The notes beneath the pieces were generated by a model. The model was not told the origin of the DNA and searched no databases. It saw nothing but the letters and a program-made list of their open reading frames with translations. A stretch of DNA of 64,000 bases from Spirosoma fluviale (GTDB lineage Bacteria > Bacteroidota > Bacteroidia > Cytophagales > Spirosomataceae), in assembly GCF_900230225.1 (NCBI RefSeq), contig NZ_OCNH01000001.1, positions 558,001 through 622,000 on the forward strand, written 5' to 3'. This document shows, piece after piece, positions 32,762 through 41,711 of the stretch. A program made the position numbers and the translations under genes. The first letter of the stretch is position 1, and every line of letters starts with the position of its first letter.

Positions 32762-34156
32762 ATGACTATCCTGAAAACAATACATGTACTCGGCCTGGTG
32801 GCAGTACTTGCTCTTGATCCAATAGCTCCCCAAAAAGCTACGGCACAGCCGGGGATAAGTGTTCCTATACAAACATTCTATAATGAGCTGGCTCCGTACG
32901 GACAGTGGATGCCTAATCCGGTATATGGTTCGGTCTGGCTACCGAATGTAGGCCCGGATTTTCAGCCGTACGCAACCGACGGGCACTGGGTCGTGACGGA
33001 GTTCGGCAATACCTGGGTGTCCGATTACGCCTGGGGATGGGCACCTTTTCACTACGGACGCTGGTTCTTCGACAGTCAATATGGATGGGCGTGGGTGCCC
33101 GGTAACGACTGGGGGCCAGCCTGGGTATCGTGGCGCACGGGTGGCGGCTATTACGGATGGGCACCGCTGGGACCTGGCATCGACATCAACGTAAATATCA
33201 ACATTCCGGCTCCTTACTGGACTTTCGTGCCGCAGATCTACATCACCAGCCCAAGGCTTTACAGCTACCGGGTGGCGCGGCCAAACGTCATCAATATTTA
33301 TCAGAATACCACTATTATCAATAATGTATACCGGTCGAATAACCGTGCCTATGTATATGGTCCTAACCGGAATGAAATTGAGCGGGTAACCCGCCAGCGC
33401 GTTCCTGTTTACCGAATTGATCCGCTGGATCGGCCCGGCCGGTCGGTGGTTGGCAATGGCTCCGTAGGCTTTTATCGCCCCGGTCAGTCGTCGGGTTATG
33501 GACAAAATTATGGGCGTAACGACCGTGATCGTTATAACGATCGCGACCGGTATAACGACCGATACGACAATTCGTCCCGCCCGAATTACAATAACTATAA
33601 TAACCCCGGTCGTGGCTCCTACAATGGGGGCAACAATGTTCCTGACCGAAATTACAATGGTAATGCTACGTCTAACCGGCCCTATGAAGGAAATGCCGCT
33701 ACTCCCGGGAGGGAGTATAACGGCACCCCGAATAGAGGTGGAAGCTACAACAGTCACCCGGCTCCTGACCGAAGCGGTTATAATGGCTACAACAGACCTG
33801 ACAATGCGCCCACGCCGGGAAATAACCCGGTAGCACCACCTGTTCAGGTTGAACCCAGTCGTGGTTCGTATTCGTCGGGTAACGCTCAACCTCAACAGCA
33901 GGGAGGGGGCTTTTCACGAAGAGACGACCAGCCCGCCGGTCTTCAGCAAACCCAACCTAACCGAACTTACGAGCAGCGGACGGAACGTCCTGGTCAAGGC
34001 CCCGTAAATGCCCCATCAGTGCCCGGAGCACGCAGCGAAAGCGGTGGAGGTTTCCAACGGTCGCAGGAGAATAGAGGTGGTCAACCTCAGCAGCGTATTC
34101 AAGAGCAGTCGCAACGGGTAAATGGTGTGGGCGAACGCCAGCGCGGTCCCCGTTAA
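32762..34156 (+). CDS. DUF6600-type secreted protein with Asn/Arg/Gly-rich tail
   Basis: 464 aa with a signal peptide. Residues about 35-160 carry repeated aromatic motifs ('FYNELAPYGQWM', 'YAWGWAPFHYGRW', 'YGWAWVPGNDWGPAWVSW', 'YYGWAPLGPG'), the DUF6600 pattern. From about residue 235 the chain is low complexity with 'RDRYNDRDRYNDRYDN' and 'GGSYNSHPAPDRSGYNGY', rich in Asn, Arg, Gly, Tyr, Pro and Gln and likely disordered. Function is unknown; exposure on the envelope or matrix is plausible. Confidence 0.85.
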   Translation: MTILKTIHVLGLVAVLALDPIAPQKATAQPGISVPIQTFYNELAPYGQWMPNPVYGSVWLPNVGPDFQPYATDGHWVVTEFGNTWVSDYAWGWAPFHYGRWFFDSQYGWAWVPGNDWGPAWVSWRTGGGYYGWAPLGPGIDINVNINIPAPYWTFVPQIYITSPRLYSYRVARPNVINIYQNTTIINNVYRSNNRAYVYGPNRNEIERVTRQRVPVYRIDPLDRPGRSVVGNGSVGFYRPGQSSGYGQNYGRNDRDRYNDRDRYNDRYDNSSRPNYNNYNNPGRGSYNGGNNVPDRNYNGNATSNRPYEGNAATPGREYNGTPNRGGSYNSHPAPDRSGYNGYNRPDNAPTPGNNPVAPPVQVEPSRGSYSSGNAQPQQQGGGFSRRDDQPAGLQQTQPNRTYEQRTERPGQGPVNAPSVPGARSESGGGFQRSQENRGGQPQQRIQEQSQRVNGVGERQRGPR

Positions 34157-34177
34157 ACCAGAATCGGAACACATACT

Positions 34178-34224
34178 TAAAGCGGCCACCCAGTGAACGA
34201 TGTTTCATTCGGGTGGCCGCTTTA
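34178..34224 (+). terminator. Terminator after the DUF6600 gene
   Basis: A 14-bp GC-rich stem (34178-34191 with 34211-34224) with T-rich sequence after it, 21 bp beyond the stop codon. Confidence 0.8.
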
Positions 34225-34268
34225 TCTATTCGTGCGAATTCCAGCGTCGCTAAGTGCTCATTAAGCGG

Positions 34269-34276
34269 TACTTTTG
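34269..34276 (+). promoter_or_regulatory. TACTTTTG box just before truA
   Basis: TACTTTTG fits the Bacteroidota -7 consensus TAnnTTTG. It lies only 6 bp before the truA ATG at 34283, so the transcript would start at or very near the initiation codon. Confidence 0.5.
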
Positions 34277-34282
34277 CCCGGT

Positions 34283-35041
34283 ATGCGTTATTTTATTGAA
34301 TTATCGTATCGGGGAACGGCATATCATGGCTGGCAAACACAGGCCAACGGCGTAAGCGTTCAAATTACGCTGGAAGCCGCCTTGAGCCAACGATTAGGTA
34401 AACCCATTTACATTATGGGTAGTGGCCGGACCGATGCGGGTGTCCATGCCAAACAGCAGTTTGCTCATTTTGATGTTGAGGAGCCCCTGAATCTAACAGA
34501 AAGCCTTATTTATTCGATTAATTGCATGTTGCCGGAAGATATTGCCATTCACGCCATATTTCCGGTTTCGGACAAAACACATGCCCGTTTTTCAGCGGTT
34601 TCCCGGTATTACCAGTACCACATTACCCGTCAGAAAGATGCCTTTCAAGGTACCCTTACGTATCATTTCCGGCCGCATCTGGACATCGACCGAATGAATG
34701 AAGCCTGCAAATTACTTCTGCAACACACTAACTTTCAAAGCTTCAGTAAGGCCAGAGCAAATGTGACTCACTTCAATTGCCAGCTCGATTTTGCCTACTG
34801 GGACTATACAAATGCCGACTGCCTGACGTTTCATATAAAAGCGAATCGATTTTTGTGGGGTATGGTACGGACAATTGTAGGTACCATGCTCGAAATAGGG
34901 CAGGCCCGTATGAGCCTTGGCCAGTTTGAGGAAATCATTCTGGCCCGCGACCGTACAGTGGCTGGCCGAGCCGCACCGGCAAATGGGTTATACCTGATGG
35001 AGGTGGGCTATCCGGCGCAGGTGTTCGCGCAGAGGGCATAG
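34283..35041 (+). CDS. truA: tRNA pseudouridine(38-40) synthase TruA
   Basis: 252 aa from the ATG at 34283. N-terminal 'ELSYRGTAYHGWQ' and 'GSGRTDAGVHA', the latter with the catalytic Asp, plus 'NRFLWGMVRTIVGTMLEIG' near the C-terminus are diagnostic. It converts U38-U40 of the tRNA anticodon arm to pseudouridine. The last bases of the gene run into a heptad-phased GGG array. Confidence 0.95.
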   Translation: MRYFIELSYRGTAYHGWQTQANGVSVQITLEAALSQRLGKPIYIMGSGRTDAGVHAKQQFAHFDVEEPLNLTESLIYSINCMLPEDIAIHAIFPVSDKTHARFSAVSRYYQYHITRQKDAFQGTLTYHFRPHLDIDRMNEACKLLLQHTNFQSFSKARANVTHFNCQLDFAYWDYTNADCLTFHIKANRFLWGMVRTIVGTMLEIGQARMSLGQFEEIILARDRTVAGRAAPANGLYLMEVGYPAQVFAQRA

Positions 35042-35174
35042 GGGCTTGGGTATAGGGTTTCGGGTAAAATCTCAGCGATTAAGAGGAGTAGCTGTTGATA
35101 AATTGGAGGCCGGGTAGGAAACATAGCCATTGTCCCTTTGCCCAAACCCCGATGCCCAATGCCTGCATTCCCCT
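35034..35174. repeat. Heptad-phased intergenic palindrome B (GGGnnnn)
   Basis: GGG starts at 35034, 35041, 35048, 35055 and 35062, exactly 7 apart. CCC starts at 35134, 35141, 35148 and 35155, with GCC at 35162. The two arrays form an imperfect inverted repeat around about 70 nt. It fills most of the truA-ftsX gap. Confidence 0.75.
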
Positions 35175-35215
35175 TAAATTTTGTTAATTTGGAGCGTTCC
35201 CCCGTGGAATCCGTT

Positions 35216-35223
35216 ATTTTTGT
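35216..35223 (+). promoter_or_regulatory. TATTTTTG box before ftsX
   Basis: TATTTTTG fits TAnnTTTG, 21 bp before the ftsX start; a TTTG at 35189-35192 may be the -33 element, though the spacing of 23 is long. Confidence 0.45.
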
Positions 35224-35244
35224 CTCATAACACGAACCCCATAA

Positions 35245-36126
35245 ATGGCTCGTAACAAGAAGAAAGTAGGTGCGTATCCCAGTGGCATGATCTTATTCAG
35301 TCTGACACTGGCATTATTTTTAATCGGTTTTTGCGGATTGCTGGCTATCCAGTCAAAAAAACTGGTGACTTATATCCGCGAGAATTACGAAGTGCGGGCA
35401 TTTCTGGATAAAGACCTCGACGTAAAAAAGAGCAGCGCACTCTTTCGCACTATTTCCGAGCGGCCTTACATCCTCAAAACGAATGGCGTGCCTCAGGTTA
35501 ACCTGGTCACGAAGGAGGACGCTGCCAAAGAGTTCATTGCCGAAACTAAAGAGGACTTCTCGAAATTTTTAGGTGAGAATCCACTGCATGACAGCTATCG
35601 GATAAAGTTGAGTGAAGGCTACTTTGAGGAAGCTAAACTACAGGAAGTAAAAAAGGACCTGGAAGAAATTGACGGTGTATTTGAGGTTGTTTATCAGGAG
35701 AATCTGGTTGATAACATCAATCGAAATATCACAAAGATTTACGCCGTCATGTCGGCCTTTGCGCTCATTTTGTTGCTGATCATTGTGGTGTTAATGAACA
35801 ACACGATCCGGTTGGCGCTTCATTCGCAACGGTTACTCATTCGGAGTATGCAGTTGGTGGGTGCCACAAACGGATTTATCACCCGGCCGTTTTTAGGACG
35901 GGGTATGTGGCAGGGCTTTCTGGCGGGTGTTATTGCCGTTATTTTGCTCATTGCCGGATTGCAGGTCGCTATTCATAACTTGCCCGAACTGGGCGCTTTT
36001 CAGGACCCCGAAAAGATGATTTTCCTGATGGCGGGTATCGTGGGGCTGGGCGTTTTAATTGGCTTCCTAAGCACGTTTCAGGCCGTAAATCGTTATTTAG
36101 GCCTGACTTTAGATGAGTTGTATTAG
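35245..36126 (+). CDS. ftsX: Cell division protein FtsX
   Basis: 293 aa. A basic N-terminus is followed by a first membrane helix ('MILFSLTLALFLIGFCGLLA'), a periplasmic domain of about 130 residues, and three C-terminal membrane helices ('FALILLLIIVVLMNNTIRLA', 'GFLAGVIAVILLIAGLQ', 'IFLMAGIVGLGVLIGF'). The cytosolic 'RSMQLVGATNGFI' is the coupling segment to FtsE. FtsEX controls peptidoglycan hydrolases at division. ftsE is not adjacent. It starts the conserved order ftsX-DUF3098-uppP-truB-ribF. Confidence 0.92.
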   Translation: MARNKKKVGAYPSGMILFSLTLALFLIGFCGLLAIQSKKLVTYIRENYEVRAFLDKDLDVKKSSALFRTISERPYILKTNGVPQVNLVTKEDAAKEFIAETKEDFSKFLGENPLHDSYRIKLSEGYFEEAKLQEVKKDLEEIDGVFEVVYQENLVDNINRNITKIYAVMSAFALILLLIIVVLMNNTIRLALHSQRLLIRSMQLVGATNGFITRPFLGRGMWQGFLAGVIAVILLIAGLQVAIHNLPELGAFQDPEKMIFLMAGIVGLGVLIGFLSTFQAVNRYLGLTLDELY

Positions 36127-36211
36127 TCTGGCTGGCGTTTCTCTCCTGGATGAAGCCCAAACCAGAGGTTGATTTTTACAGTTACACAAAAAGCATAACT
36201 GACGAACGAAT

Positions 36212-36550
36212 ATGGCAAAGGATAAACAAGCTGGCATCCCCACGCTACTGCGTGATGAACCAGTTAAGAAAATAGTCGACACGACACCGGCAGCACCCAA
36301 AACGGTACCTACGCGGTCGGCGATGGCAGAACCCGTACGTCGGGACTCGGCGGCAGCGCTTCCCTTCGGGCGGCAGAACTACACGCTCATGCTGGCGGGT
36401 ATCGGCGTTATTCTGGCCGGGTTCTTCATTATGAGCCTCGATAAAGAAGAATTTGGTTTTGGTTTTCTGGGCCTTACACTCGGTCCTTTAGTCGTTATGG
36501 GCGGCTTTGTGCTGGAGTTTTTCGCGATTCTCGCCCGGCCCAGGGTGTAA
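36212..36550 (+). CDS. DUF3098 membrane protein
   Basis: 112 aa. A disordered, Thr/Pro/Arg-rich N-terminus of about 50 residues precedes 'LPFGRQNYTLMLAGIGVILA' and a second helix near 'GLTLGPLVVMGGFVLEFFAI'. This matches DUF3098, which sits between ftsX and uppP in many Bacteroidota. Its function is unknown; context suggests envelope or division. Confidence 0.9.
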   Translation: MAKDKQAGIPTLLRDEPVKKIVDTTPAAPKTVPTRSAMAEPVRRDSAAALPFGRQNYTLMLAGIGVILAGFFIMSLDKEEFGFGFLGLTLGPLVVMGGFVLEFFAILARPRV

Positions 36551-36553
36551 AAA

Positions 36554-36655
36554 GTTTAGTTGTTAATCGTTTGTTATTTGCCGTTTGATTCTGCTTGCCA
36601 TAAGTTTGTCTGCTCTTGGCAACTAATTAACTGCAAACGACAAACGATTAACTGT
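36554..36655. repeat. Heptad-phased intergenic palindrome C (GTTnnnn)
   Basis: Perfect 13-bp arms 36562-36574 and 36640-36652 lie inside longer arrays. AAC on the right starts at 36629, 36636, 36643 and 36650; GTT on the left at 36562, 36569 and 36583, with ATT at 36576. The period is 7. It ends 6 bp before the uppP start codon. Confidence 0.78.
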
Positions 36656-36660
36656 TTTTA

Positions 36661-37506
36661 ATGGAACTGATTCACGCTATTGCGCTGGCCATTATTGAAG
36701 GATTGACCGAGTTTTTACCGGTTTCCTCAACGGGCCACATGATTATTTATTCGTCATTAGCCGGTATTGCCGGGAATGAGTTCACTAAGTTATATACGGT
36801 CGACGTTCAGTTTGGGTGTATACTGTCGGTACTTGTCATGTATCACCGTCGTTTCATGACCGATACCCGCACGGGTACATTCGTTGTGCCCGGTTACCTC
36901 AAATCGCTACCCGTCCGGTTGCAGCCCATGGCGGATTTCTACAGCAAGATACTGATCGCTTTTTTGCCTGCTGCCGTTATCGGTTTGCTGCTGAACGATT
37001 TCATCGACTCACTTCTCGAAAGTATTACCACTGTTGCCGTCTCACTGTTAGTCGGTGGTATTGTACTAGTCTTTATCGACAGGATTGTCAATCGCCAGCC
37101 TAAGGATGGGGAGGTAACAGTGCCGGATGCTATTCGTATTGGCTTTTTTCAGTGTATCGCCATGATTCCGGGCGTATCTCGGTCGGCGGCAACCATTATT
37201 GGGGGTATGTATCAGGGATTGAGCCGGACGCAGGCGGCCGAATTCTCCTTTTTTCTGGCTGTGCCAACCATGGCAGCGGCTTCGGGCTACAAACTTCTGA
37301 AGACGTACAAACTAATACAACCGGCCGACTACCAGACGCTATTGATTGGTAATGTTATTGCCTTTGTAGTTGGCTTGCTGGCTATCCGGGGATTTGTCGG
37401 TTTTCTCAACAAGTACGGTTTCAAAGTGTTTGGTTATTACCGGATTGCGCTTGGCTTACTGCTTCTGGGCTTAATGGCGGCTGGCGTGAAGCTGGACGTT
37501 TTATAA
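36661..37506 (+). CDS. uppP: Undecaprenyl-diphosphatase UppP
   Basis: 281 aa, polytopic. 'IIEGLTEFLPVSSTGHMIIY' and 'MIPGVSRSAATIIGGM' are the two catalytic signatures of the UppP/BacA family. It dephosphorylates undecaprenyl pyrophosphate to recycle the wall-lipid carrier, and overexpression confers bacitracin resistance in other bacteria. Length and gene order are as expected. Confidence 0.95.
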   Translation: MELIHAIALAIIEGLTEFLPVSSTGHMIIYSSLAGIAGNEFTKLYTVDVQFGCILSVLVMYHRRFMTDTRTGTFVVPGYLKSLPVRLQPMADFYSKILIAFLPAAVIGLLLNDFIDSLLESITTVAVSLLVGGIVLVFIDRIVNRQPKDGEVTVPDAIRIGFFQCIAMIPGVSRSAATIIGGMYQGLSRTQAAEFSFFLAVPTMAAASGYKLLKTYKLIQPADYQTLLIGNVIAFVVGLLAIRGFVGFLNKYGFKVFGYYRIALGLLLLGLMAAGVKLDVL

Positions 37507-37510
37507 TTCA

Positions 37511-37600
37511 TTTTGCCACAGAGATACGCGGAGAAACACAAAGATACACGGAGGTATTTCTTATCTTTCTCTCTACGTATTTCCGTGCTTGTCCGTACAT
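37511..37600. repeat. Decad-phased intergenic palindrome D
   Basis: GAG at 37521, 37531 and 37551 with AAG at 37541, giving a period of exactly 10 over four copies. The right half (about 37560-37600) carries the complementary CTC/TCC words. It fills the uppP-truB gap. Confidence 0.65.
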
Positions 37601-37604
37601 AGTT

Positions 37605-38330
37605 GTGTCACAACAAAATCAACCAACACCCGACCCCGGTCAGGTAATTTTAATTGACAAGCCAATAACCTGGACGTCGTTCGACGTAGCCAATAAGCTC
37701 AAATACGCCTGTAAGTTCAAGAAAATCGGTCATGCCGGTACGCTGGACCCACTCGCTACCGGTTTGCTTATTCTCTGTACGGGCAAAATGACCAAGCAGA
37801 TCGATCAGTATCAGGCTCAGGAAAAGGAATATACCGGAACCCTGGTGCTGGGTAAAACAACCCCATCGGTGGATCTGGAAACCGCTTTCGACGCCGAATA
37901 CGATACAACGGCAATCACTTCCGAACAAATACAGGAGGCCGCCCGGCAGCTAACGGGCGAGATTCTACAGGTGCCCCCCATTTACTCCGCCGTTCGGGTC
38001 AATGGCGAGCGACTTTATGAAAAAGCCCGCCGGGGCGAAACCGCCGACCGCGTTGAGGGGGGAATCAAAGCGCGTCAGGTAACGGTGACGGCTTTTGAGG
38101 TCGGTACGGAACGCTTCCCGGAAGTCGATTTTCGCATTGTGTGTTCAAAAGGCACTTATATTCGTAGTCTGGTACGCGATCTGGGCTTGCTGCTCAATAA
38201 CGGAGCTTACATGAGTAGTCTGCGCCGAACACGTATTGGTGAGTTTACCGTAGAGAATGCCGCGACCATCGACGCGTTTATTGCAGCATACCGGGCGGCA
38301 CAATCAGAACTGTTACCAACGAACGAATGA
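37605..38330 (+). CDS. truB: tRNA pseudouridine(55) synthase TruB
   Basis: 241 aa with a GTG start. 'DKPITWTSFDVANKLKY' and 'GHAGTLDPLATGLLIL' (catalytic Asp) identify TruB, with 'CSKGTYIRSLVRDLG' toward the C-terminus. It makes pseudouridine 55 in the T arm of tRNA. It overlaps ribF by 4 bp (ATGA), so the two are translationally coupled. Confidence 0.95.
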   Translation: MSQQNQPTPDPGQVILIDKPITWTSFDVANKLKYACKFKKIGHAGTLDPLATGLLILCTGKMTKQIDQYQAQEKEYTGTLVLGKTTPSVDLETAFDAEYDTTAITSEQIQEAARQLTGEILQVPPIYSAVRVNGERLYEKARRGETADRVEGGIKARQVTVTAFEVGTERFPEVDFRIVCSKGTYIRSLVRDLGLLLNNGAYMSSLRRTRIGEFTVENAATIDAFIAAYRAAQSELLPTNE

Positions 38331-39256
38331 TTATTTACAGAGGCCTCGATGATATTCAGCCTTTACCAAATGCCGTCGTCACGAGCGGTACATTTGACGG
38401 GGTTCATAGGGGTCACCAAATTATTTTGTCCCGGCTGACGGAAGTAGCGCAGGCAAGCGGGGGCGAGTCGGTTTTGATTACGTATTGGCCGCATCCACGT
38501 ACCGTCGTATCGAACGACAGCCAGAATCTGAAGCTGCTCACAACCCTGGACGAAAAAATCGAATTGCTCGATCAGGCGGGTGTTGAGCACCTCGTTGTTA
38601 TTCCGTTTACGCGCTCTTTCTCTGAACTTACATCAGAAGAGTACATCCGGCAGATTCTGCTCGATAAGATAGGTACGAAGAAACTCGTCATTGGCTACGA
38701 CCATCGCTTTGGTCGCGATCGGGAAGGCGGGTTCGATTATATACAGGCACACCAGAGTGAATACGGTTTCGAAGTAGAGGAGATTCCCCGGCAGGATGTC
38801 GAAGCGGTTGGTGTTAGTTCCTCCAAAATCCGGGCCGCACTGAACGAAGGAAATGTGCATACGGCCAATCTGTTTCTAGGTCGACCTTATAACCTGACCG
38901 GAACGATCGTAAAAGGACGCCAACTTGGCCGCACCATTGGTTTCCCAACCGCAAACATGCAGGTCGACGATCCATCCAAGCTGATTCCGGCCAACGGAGT
39001 TTATGCCGTCGATGTGGAATATGCCGGTCAAACGTTAGGAGGTATGCTCAATATTGGTTTTCGGCCTACGGTAGCCGGAACGCACCAGACCATAGAGACC
39101 TACATTTTCGATTTCGACAAGGACATTTACGGCGAGCATATGACCCTCCGATTCCGGGAGTTTCTGCGTCCCGAACAAAAGTTTGACGGGTTGCCAGCGT
39201 TAGTTGCTCAACTCAAACATGACGAGGAAGCCGCCCGGAAAGTGCTTGAGAGCTAG
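38327..39256 (+). CDS. ribF: Bifunctional riboflavin kinase / FAD synthetase
   Basis: 309 aa. The N-terminal nucleotidyltransferase has 'TSGTFDGVHRGHQIIL' and 'IGYDHRFGRDREGGF'; the C-terminal kinase has 'GRQLGRTIGFPTANM' and 'GVYAVDVEY'. It converts riboflavin to FMN and FAD. The stop overlaps the end of the convergent flavoprotein gene by 4 bp, and the start overlaps truB. Confidence 0.95.
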   Translation: MIIYRGLDDIQPLPNAVVTSGTFDGVHRGHQIILSRLTEVAQASGGESVLITYWPHPRTVVSNDSQNLKLLTTLDEKIELLDQAGVEHLVVIPFTRSFSELTSEEYIRQILLDKIGTKKLVIGYDHRFGRDREGGFDYIQAHQSEYGFEVEEIPRQDVEAVGVSSSKIRAALNEGNVHTANLFLGRPYNLTGTIVKGRQLGRTIGFPTANMQVDDPSKLIPANGVYAVDVEYAGQTLGGMLNIGFRPTVAGTHQTIETYIFDFDKDIYGEHMTLRFREFLRPEQKFDGLPALVAQLKHDEEAARKVLES

Positions 39257-40488
39257 GTCATTTGTTTGCCAATGTTCAACCCGGCCACATAGCCCGTTGT
39301 CCAGGCGCTCTGGAAGTTGAAGCCACCCGTAATACCGTCAATATCCAGCACTTCACCGGCGAAGAACAGTCCGGGCTGGGATTTACTTTCGAGCGTTTGT
39401 GGATTCAGACTACCGAACGAGATTCCTCCGCAGGTGACAAACTCATCTTTGAAGGTACTCTTTCCGGCCACGTTAAACTGGCTGTTCGTCAGCTTCTCCG
39501 TAAGTCGATTCAGTTGTTTGGCGGGTAAATCTGCCCAGCGCTGTGTTTCGGCAATACCGGCTTCCGTAGCCATCATTTGCCAAAGCCGGGAGGGTAACAC
39601 AAACGGATTTTGAGAAACCACCAGCTTTCGACCGTTCTGCTGACGAAAATCCTGCAAAGCCGCTCTCAGCTGATTTTCATTTAGCTCGGGCGTCCAGTTT
39701 ATACGCAGGGTAAATTGATACTCCAGCTCGGCCAGGTCGCGGGCGGCCCAGGCCGACAGGCGTAGAATGGCGGGGCCGCTAAAGCCCCAATGGGTTATTA
39801 ACAGTGGTCCCCGCTGTTCTTGTTTGGTACCCATAATGGACACTTTAGCATCCGGCACCGACACTCCGGCGAGGGGCAGAAATGGGTTTTCCGGTACATT
39901 GAAGGTAAATAAAGAGGGCACCGGCGACACCAGTGACTCACTTGGTTCGGGTAGCCAGCTATAGCCGTCTGTTTTCGGGTAACCACCGGTAGCCACCAGC
40001 ACACGGTCGGCAGTGAGGACTTCATCGGTGTAAAGGTGAAGTTGCCAGCGGTCGTGCCCATCGCGCGTTAACGTACTAACCCCGCAACTGGTACGAACGG
40101 TAATGCCCAGCCGACGCGCCGTGGTTAACAGGCAATCGACAATGGTATCAGACGTGTTTGTATTAGGAAACATACGTCCGTCGGCTTCTGTCTTCAAAGG
40201 AACACCCCGTTTTTCGAACCATTGAACGGTGGCGGTGGCGTCGAAGAGATTCAGCAGTGGGCGTAAGGGTTTTTCGCCCCTGGGGTAATGCTTCACCAAC
40301 TGACGATTGTCGAAGCAGGCGTGCGTAACATTACAGCGCCCGCCACCCGAAATGCGTACTTTATTGAGAACAGTACGGTTTTTTTCTAAAATGGTAACGG
40401 TTGCATCCGGAAAGGTTTCGGCCGCTGTAATGGCGCTAAAGAAACCGGCGGCACCACCGCCAATGACAACAATATTCAACGAAGACAT
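39253..40488 (-). CDS. HI0933/BaiN-type NAD(P)/FAD-dependent oxidoreductase
   Basis: 411 aa. An N-terminal FAD-binding Rossmann motif 'VVIGGGAAGFFSAITAAE' is followed by 'KVRISGGGRCNVTHAC', the family signature, and 'VATGGYPKTDGYSWL'. The C-terminal 'CGGISFGSLNPQTLESK' and 'GLFFAGEVLDIDGITGGFNF' complete the fold. Substrate unknown; the BaiN relation is by family only. Convergent with ribF. Confidence 0.92.
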   Translation of the reverse strand: MSSLNIVVIGGGAAGFFSAITAAETFPDATVTILEKNRTVLNKVRISGGGRCNVTHACFDNRQLVKHYPRGEKPLRPLLNLFDATATVQWFEKRGVPLKTEADGRMFPNTNTSDTIVDCLLTTARRLGITVRTSCGVSTLTRDGHDRWQLHLYTDEVLTADRVLVATGGYPKTDGYSWLPEPSESLVSPVPSLFTFNVPENPFLPLAGVSVPDAKVSIMGTKQEQRGPLLITHWGFSGPAILRLSAWAARDLAELEYQFTLRINWTPELNENQLRAALQDFRQQNGRKLVVSQNPFVLPSRLWQMMATEAGIAETQRWADLPAKQLNRLTEKLTNSQFNVAGKSTFKDEFVTCGGISFGSLNPQTLESKSQPGLFFAGEVLDIDGITGGFNFQSAWTTGYVAGLNIGKQMT

Positions 40489-40500
40489 GCATTTTTAACA

Positions 40501-40526
40501 GCGGTTTACCGTTTACGGTTCACCGC
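40501..40526. repeat. Heptad palindrome E
   Basis: GTT starts at 40504, 40511 and 40518, exactly 7 apart, and the whole 26 bp is a dyad of the form GCGGTnnACCGTnnACGGTnnACCGC. It lies in the 75-bp gap between divergent genes. Confidence 0.75.
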
Positions 40527-40563
40527 TTCAATACCCTGATAAAATCCGTGTAACTTTACTTTT

Positions 40564-41634
40564 ATGTTTTTTAAGCCTCGTTTTTCAACAAAAAAATACG
40601 CCCGCCGTGGCTTTCGGCTGCGTGGAAACACGCTTGTTCTATTGTTTATATTCTTCCTGATCGGCCTGTTTCTGCACTATGGCGGGCAAACGAAACCCGT
40701 TGTGGCTTTCTGGAACGATTTTAGGCAGTTGATCGGTATCGGGCGCTCTCGTTCCGATGTAACAAAAGAAGACAATCCCTACAAAGCACCGGAACCGAAT
40801 CAGAGCGACGAAGCTACTGATAACCGACGCGGTAAGTCACGCCAATCGGATAGAGTAGACGAGAGTGAAGCCAGTGACCATAGCGGGAAGCCGTCAACGG
40901 CCTCGTCTGGGAACGCTCGATTCGATTTCGAAAAAGAAGTCGATTTTATCCTGCCTTTTGTAAAACCCGAAGACGAAATTATCCGGCACGATGGGTACAC
41001 GCTCCGGTACCGCGACCAGTATAAAGACGCCGACTGGGTGGCGTACCCTTTGCTAGCCTACGAAACAACGGGCGACGCCGATCGCAAAAATGAGCAGTTT
41101 AAGCCAGACCCAAGGGTAGAAAACGGAACGGCTCTTCCATCCGACTATACCAGATCGGGTTATGACCGGGGGCACCTGGCTCCGGCGGGTGATTTTAAGT
41201 TCTCGCAACGGATGATGCGGGAAACGTTCTACATGAGCAACATCACACCCCAGGCTCCCGATTTCAACCGGGGTATCTGGAAAGAGCTGGAAGAGTTGGT
41301 TCGAACCTGGGCTATTCGCGACAAAGGTATTTATGTGGTAACGGGTGCCGTGCTGAAGCCTGGTTTACCAACCATTGGCAAGACGACAGAAGTTAGTGTG
41401 CCGGAGAAGTTCTATAAGGTGATCCTGTATTGCAACAAGCCAGAGATTCGGATGATTGGTTTTTTGCTGAACAACGAGCCGTCGAACCAGTCATTAAAAC
41501 AGTTCGTTGTGCCGGTTGACCGGATTGAACAGCTAACCGGAATTGACTTTTTCCCAAAGATTCCGGATGAACTGGAACGAAAGCTGGAAAGCAAAAGCCG
41601 GGACGAAATGGTAACGGACTGGTTTTCTTACTGA
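40564..41634 (+). CDS. Membrane-anchored DNA/RNA non-specific endonuclease
   Basis: 356 aa. A single N-terminal membrane helix ('NTLVLLFIFFLIGLFLHYGG') is followed by an acidic linker, then the beta-beta-alpha-metal nuclease domain with 'RSGYDRGHLAPAGDFK' (catalytic His, DRGH motif), 'SNITPQAPDFNRGIWKELEE' (metal-binding Asn and Glu) and 'VVPVDRIEQLTGIDFFPKI'. It should act on nucleic acid outside the cytosol, for nutrition or defence. The domain length is usual. Confidence 0.9.
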   Translation: MFFKPRFSTKKYARRGFRLRGNTLVLLFIFFLIGLFLHYGGQTKPVVAFWNDFRQLIGIGRSRSDVTKEDNPYKAPEPNQSDEATDNRRGKSRQSDRVDESEASDHSGKPSTASSGNARFDFEKEVDFILPFVKPEDEIIRHDGYTLRYRDQYKDADWVAYPLLAYETTGDADRKNEQFKPDPRVENGTALPSDYTRSGYDRGHLAPAGDFKFSQRMMRETFYMSNITPQAPDFNRGIWKELEELVRTWAIRDKGIYVVTGAVLKPGLPTIGKTTEVSVPEKFYKVILYCNKPEIRMIGFLLNNEPSNQSLKQFVVPVDRIEQLTGIDFFPKIPDELERKLESKSRDEMVTDWFSY

Positions 41635-41711
41635 TATCCGGCAGCAGGCTTCTTATAGGAAATAGATTTACCGACTGATACCTAAAAATGGATCACGGCA
41701 GTTGTTACTTC

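Noticed and set aside
32939..33895. 318-aa open frame on the minus strand opposite the DUF6600 gene
   Set aside because: It is a compositional shadow of the Arg/Asn/Gly/Tyr-rich coding strand; its product is a featureless Val/Ile/Arg-rich chain without start context or domain.
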